Part shown: piece after piece, positions 60,901 to 64,000 of the stretch
How positions within the stretch are numbered: the stretch's first letter is position 1
How the letters are laid out: every line of letters begins with the position of its first letter
Assembly (NCBI RefSeq): GCF_018403265.1
Contig: NZ_BOSI01000007.1
Coordinates: 1-64,000, forward strand
Length of the DNA stretch: 64,000 nt
Reading direction: 5' to 3'
From: Paenibacillus sp. J31TS4
GTDB taxonomy: Bacteria > Bacillota > Bacilli > Paenibacillales > NBRC-103111
The notes under the pieces: generated by a model
Databases searched by the model: none
The model's input: only the letters and a program-made list of their open reading frames with translations
What the model was told of the DNA's origin: nothing
Program-made: the position numbers and the translations under genes

Positions 60901-62055
60901 ATGAATAGAAAACTACGCGTAGGTCTGATCTATGGGGGCAAGTCGGGAGAGCACCAGGTATCGCTCCAGACAGCTCTTGCCGTCATCAAAGCCTTCGATC
61001 ATTCCATCTATGAGATACATCCTTTTTACATAACGCCGGATGGGGAATGGCGCAGCGGTGGCGCACTGCCCGGACCTGTCGAATCCGTGGAGCAGCTGGC
61101 TTTTGCCGGACTCCCTAAGCAGGCCGGAGCGGCGGAAGAAGAAGCGTCCGGGCCCGGCACGGTGCTCGGACCGCTGTTTGAGGCGTCCGGACGAGGGCTT
61201 CCTGTCTCGTCTTCCGCGGCGGACGGCGCTCCTGCGCTGGATGTCGTCTTCCCGCTGCTGCATGGCACCTATGGAGAGGACGGCACGATTCAGGGCTTGT
61301 TCGAGATGGCGGACATTCCGTATGTCGGGGCGGGGGTGCTCGCCTCCGCGGTCGGCATGGACAAAGTCATGATGAAAAAAATTTTCGCCCAGGAAGAGCT
61401 CCCGCAATGCGTGTTCCGGCACTTCACGCGGCCCCAGTGGGAGAAGGACCAAGCGTTCTTCCTGATGGACGTCGAAGTGGCGATCGGCTATCCGTGTTTC
61501 ATCAAGCCGGCGAACCTGGGCTCTAGCGTGGGCGTCTCCAAGGCGTCGAACCGGGATGAGCTCATCGAGGCCGTCCGGCTCGCGTTCAAGTATGACCGCA
61601 AGGTGATCGTGGAAGAATTCATAGACGCCCGGGAGATCGAGGTCGCCGTGCTCGGCAACGACGAGCCTCAGGCTTCGGTGCCGGGCGAGATCGTATCGTC
61701 CAGCGCTTTCTATGACTACAAGGCCAAGTATCTGGATGGCCAGTCGGCGATGATCATCCCCGCTGACCTGCCCGAGGAGACGAAGGAGCAGGTGCGCGAG
61801 ATGGCCATCCGGGCCTTCCAGGCGATCGACGCGACGGGGCTGTCCCGCGTGGACTTTTTTCTGGGCCGGACGGACGGCAAGCTTTACATAAACGAAATCA
61901 ACACCATGCCCGGCTTCACGCCGTTCAGCATGTACCCGCTGCTGTGGAAGGAAACCGGCAAGCCGTATGCCGAGCTTCTGAGCGATCTGATCAAGCTGGC
62001 CTTCCAGCGGCACGCGGACAAGAGGACGATTCAATACAAATTCGACGCCGAGTAG
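60901..62055 (+). CDS. ddl: D-alanine--D-alanine ligase
   Basis: Ddl (384 residues) makes the D-Ala-D-Ala dipeptide for peptidoglycan. It has the N-terminal GLIYGGKSGEHQVSL, the FPLLHGTYGEDGTIQGLFEMADIPYVG segment, and the ATP-grasp motifs KPANLGSSVGVSKA and LYINEINTMPGFT. An Ala/Ser/Gly-rich insert (about residues 68-110) lengthens it relative to Bacillus Ddl. ATG 60901 follows TCGGAGG. It precedes a small unrecognised gene by 17 bases. Confidence 0.96.
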   Translation: MNRKLRVGLIYGGKSGEHQVSLQTALAVIKAFDHSIYEIHPFYITPDGEWRSGGALPGPVESVEQLAFAGLPKQAGAAEEEASGPGTVLGPLFEASGRGLPVSSSAADGAPALDVVFPLLHGTYGEDGTIQGLFEMADIPYVGAGVLASAVGMDKVMMKKIFAQEELPQCVFRHFTRPQWEKDQAFFLMDVEVAIGYPCFIKPANLGSSVGVSKASNRDELIEAVRLAFKYDRKVIVEEFIDAREIEVAVLGNDEPQASVPGEIVSSSAFYDYKAKYLDGQSAMIIPADLPEETKEQVREMAIRAFQAIDATGLSRVDFFLGRTDGKLYINEINTMPGFTPFSMYPLLWKETGKPYAELLSDLIKLAFQRHADKRTIQYKFDAE

Positions 62056-62072
62056 GAAGAGGGGGCTTGCAC

Positions 62073-62396
62073 ATGGGGTTTCAAACGGAGTTCAATTCGG
62101 TCTGCAAGTTCAAATCGGAGCAGGAGCTCTATGAGCTGCTGGAATACGGCACCGCCAAAATGGTCAAGCAGGGCTTTCGCATCTATCCGACCGGGCAAAA
62201 GGTGATTGCCTACACGCCGGACAACCGTGCGGTCGCGATTGTGCATATTCACGCCTCGATCGCCGAGATTAATTTCCAGGGCGAAGAGATCACCTCGGTC
62301 GAGATGAAGCTCGTCCGCAAGCTGACGGATGAGGAATCCCGCATCCAGACGGCGCTGGCGCACGAGATGTTCTTCGGAGCACGCGAGAACGCCTGA
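62073..62396 (+). CDS. Unrecognised small protein, 107 residues
   Basis: I do not recognise this protein. ATG 62073 follows GAGGGGG. The sequence MGFQTEFNSVCKFKSEQELYELL then MVKQGFRIYPTGQKVIAY has alternating polar/apolar strands and one Cys, and no membrane segment. It resembles in outline small conserved bacillal proteins such as DUF2584, but the match is loose. It begins 17 bases after ddl and is likely to be cotranscribed. The transcript may end at the hairpin at 62456. Confidence 0.8.
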   Translation: MGFQTEFNSVCKFKSEQELYELLEYGTAKMVKQGFRIYPTGQKVIAYTPDNRAVAIVHIHASIAEINFQGEEITSVEMKLVRKLTDEESRIQTALAHEMFFGARENA

Positions 62397-62455
62397 CCGC
62401 GCGGTGAAATCGCAAGGGATCCGTCCGTGAGACGGCGCAGGTTAATAGAGAGAAT

Positions 62456-62493
62456 GCAAACAGGGGATGGTAAAGAGACCATCCCCTGTTTGC
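62456..62493. terminator. Strong hairpin after the ddl unit
   Basis: GCAAACAGGGGATGGT and its complement form a 16-bp stem (62456-62471 and 62478-62493). It lacks a strong T-run. Confidence 0.75.
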
Positions 62494-62660
62494 GTTGGAT
62501 TCCCGCGGCGCTCGGCCGGCCCCAGCGAAGCGGGGAGGAAGAGAACGGCACGAGCCGGACAGAGGAAGCTGCATGTGGCCGGACGGGGGCCAGAGGCCGT
62601 CCGGCGGATCACGGACACGAGCACGGCACCGGACGGTGCCAGGAAAGGAGAGAACCCGGC

Positions 62661-63683
62661 ATGATCGTCCGCTTCGGATACGTCGCCATGTCGCTGCTGG
62701 TGAAGAATGCGTCCCCCTCCAAAACGATTACCTACGCCTCGTTCTCCAAGCTGACCGACCGCGAAGCGGCGATCCGCAAGCTGGAGCGGATCGCGGAGGA
62801 GAACCTGCACAACACGCTTCGTCTCTTGCGGCACAACCGGGCCTACGAGATCGAATTGTACCGGCTCTCCTCGAGGCTCGTGCCGCTCGTCGGCCACGAG
62901 GAGCTGGCGGACTGGGACCCCTTCCCTGCGCTCGCGGACAAATTCGCCGAGGTCGGCCGGTATGTCCGCGAACACGGCATGCGCATCAGCTTCCATCCGG
63001 ATCACTTCACGGTGCTGAGCACGCCCCGCGAGGAGGTACTGCGCACTTCGGTCGCCGATCTGGAGCGCCATACGCGCATGCTCGAGCTGATGGGACTCGA
63101 CGAGAGAGCCCGCAACAACATCCACATCGGGGGAACGTACGGGAACAAGGAAGCGTCTTTGCTGCGATTCGTCGAGCAGGCGTCCGCCCTGCCGAAGCGG
63201 GTGCTCGATAGGCTCACGCTGGAGAACGACGACAAGACGTTCACTGCCGCCGAGACGCTGGAGGCATGCGAGCGGGTCGGGGTGCCGATGGTGCTCGACT
63301 TGCATCACCATGAGGTCAATCCCGGCGGGGAGAAGGCGCTCGCCCTGTGGCCCCGCATTCTGGACACGTGGAGGCGGCTCGGTCCCAGAGGAGAGGCGGA
63401 AGGTGCAGATGGGCGGGCGGACAACAGGCAGCTGGACTGGCTGCCACCCAAGATCCACGTCTCGAGTCCGAGGAGCGACAAGGATCCTCGGGCGCATGCC
63501 GACTTCGTCGACGCGGGGCATGTGCTGCGGTTCCTGCGCGAGATCGCCCCGCTGACGCCACGGCTGGACGTCATGATCGAGGCCAAGAGCAAGGACGAAG
63601 CGCTGCTGCGGCTGATGGAGGAGCTGGGAGCGGAGCCGGACGTCCGCGTGCGAACCCAGGCCTCTGTCGAGATTGGGTATTGA
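62661..63683 (+). CDS. uvsE: UV DNA damage endonuclease UvsE
   Basis: UvsE (340 residues) nicks DNA 5' to UV photoproducts, giving an alternative excision route. It has a TIM-barrel with the family start RFGYVAMSLLVKNASPSKT, then HGMRISFHPDHFTVLS, ENDDKTF and VLDLHHHEVNP, which carry metal-binding residues. I chose ATG 62661, preceded by GAAAGGAGAG; the longer frame from 62427 begins before the preceding terminator. It is transcribed alone. The presence of uvsE fits a spore-forming soil organism. Confidence 0.95.
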   Translation: MIVRFGYVAMSLLVKNASPSKTITYASFSKLTDREAAIRKLERIAEENLHNTLRLLRHNRAYEIELYRLSSRLVPLVGHEELADWDPFPALADKFAEVGRYVREHGMRISFHPDHFTVLSTPREEVLRTSVADLERHTRMLELMGLDERARNNIHIGGTYGNKEASLLRFVEQASALPKRVLDRLTLENDDKTFTAAETLEACERVGVPMVLDLHHHEVNPGGEKALALWPRILDTWRRLGPRGEAEGADGRADNRQLDWLPPKIHVSSPRSDKDPRAHADFVDAGHVLRFLREIAPLTPRLDVMIEAKSKDEALLRLMEELGAEPDVRVRTQASVEIGY

Positions 63684-63715
63684 AAACCCCTTCCAATTGG
63701 GGTAACTTGTAGAAA

Positions 63716-63741
63716 ACGGCGGGAGGCTTGTCCCCCGCCGT
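63716..63741 (+). terminator. Probable terminator after uvsE
   Basis: ACGGCGGG (63716-63723) pairs with CCCGCCGT (63734-63741), with a short T-rich tail. A smaller ACCCC/GGGGT hairpin precedes it at 63685-63703. Confidence 0.65.
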
Positions 63742-63767
63742 CATTCTTGAGAAAAGAGGGGATTCGC

Positions 63768-64000
63768 ATGACCCAAGTTCTGTCCGGCAAAAATATCCTC
63801 GTGATGGGCGTCGCCAACGACCGTTCCATCGCATGGGCGATTGCCCAGTCGCTTGCGTCGCAGGGCGCGCGTCTCGTGTTCACGTACGAAAGCGAGCGCG
63901 TCAAGGAACGTGTTTCCAAGCTGGCCGCTACCATCCCCGATTCGCTCGTGCTTCCCTGTAACGTCACGGTCGACACCGAGATCGATACTCTGGTCGAAGC
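63768..64000 (+). CDS. fabI: Enoyl-[acyl-carrier-protein] reductase FabI, 5' part
   Basis: This gene runs off the right end, so only about 78 residues are visible. It begins MTQVLSGKNILVMGVANDRS and continues IAWAIAQSLASQGARLVFTYESE, the NADH-binding start of FabI with the GVANxxSIAW signature. FabI reduces enoyl-ACP in the last step of fatty-acid elongation. ATG 63768 follows AGAGGGGA by six bases. It is separated from uvsE by a terminator. Confidence 0.94.
   Translation, partial: MTQVLSGKNILVMGVANDRSIAWAIAQSLASQGARLVFTYESERVKERVSKLAATIPDSLVLPCNVTVDTEIDTLVE

Overview
The window is about 60% G+C chromosomal DNA from a Gram-positive Bacillota, most likely Paenibacillaceae (Paenibacillus/Cohnella-like). 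The evidence is strong AGGAGG ribosome sites, frequent TTG and GTG starts, LplA-type lipoprotein sugar-binding proteins, a T-box leader, a bacilliredoxin, a GlpP antiterminator, an EcsAB pair and a YneF protein. I see no rRNA, tRNA, CRISPR array, insertion sequence or prophage. Two genes are cut by the window ends: an ABC permease at the left and fabI at the right.

Layout. 1-4.1 kb is the end of a carbohydrate-uptake locus: permease, binding lipoprotein and two Gfo/Idh/MocA oxidoreductases. An AraC regulator diverges from an orphan sugar-binding lipoprotein at 4.4-7.3 kb. 7.4-17.3 kb is mixed: HelD, an unrecognised two-domain protein, a methyltransferase, an AI-2E-type permease, an acyl-CoA dehydrogenase-like protein, a MerR/TipAS regulator with a textbook 19-bp-spacer promoter, and a Pit phosphate transporter. 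17.5-22.3 kb carries a KaiC-like tandem-RecA ATPase, a small winged-helix protein, a large sensor/LuxR regulator and a degenerate HD-GYP protein, and is the least conventional part of the window. 22.6-26.2 kb has ecsAB and then ilvA behind an isoleucine-type T-box. 26-34 kb has a GDSL-like exported protein, a BaiN-type flavoprotein, a DUF3905-like protein, a bacilliredoxin, an XRE regulator, a CpsB-like phosphatase, nadE, acpS and a cytochrome c lipoprotein.

33.7-37.9 kb is a glycerol locus. GlpP is followed by a leader terminator, glpD and glpK, which fits glycerol-3-phosphate-dependent antitermination. 38-46 kb has a DUF421 protein, an AraC regulator, mutY, sodA, a metallophosphoesterase, a GNAT acetyltransferase and a DUF402 protein. 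45.8-49.9 kb has rnhA-queG, an HD-GYP phosphodiesterase, yneF and folE.

50-56.4 kb is rich in stress functions: a superoxide dismutase fused to a DUF2935-like helical domain, an IclR regulator, an mhqR-mhqO-mhqD quinone-response operon with two matching palindromes, and a Bmr/NorA-type efflux pump. 56.5-64 kb has aconitase with an unusual repeat-rich start region, an amidase-domain protein, ddl, a small unrecognised protein, uvsE and the start of fabI. Most transcription units end in clear intrinsic terminators. Several promoters carry well-formed dyads that point to local regulation.
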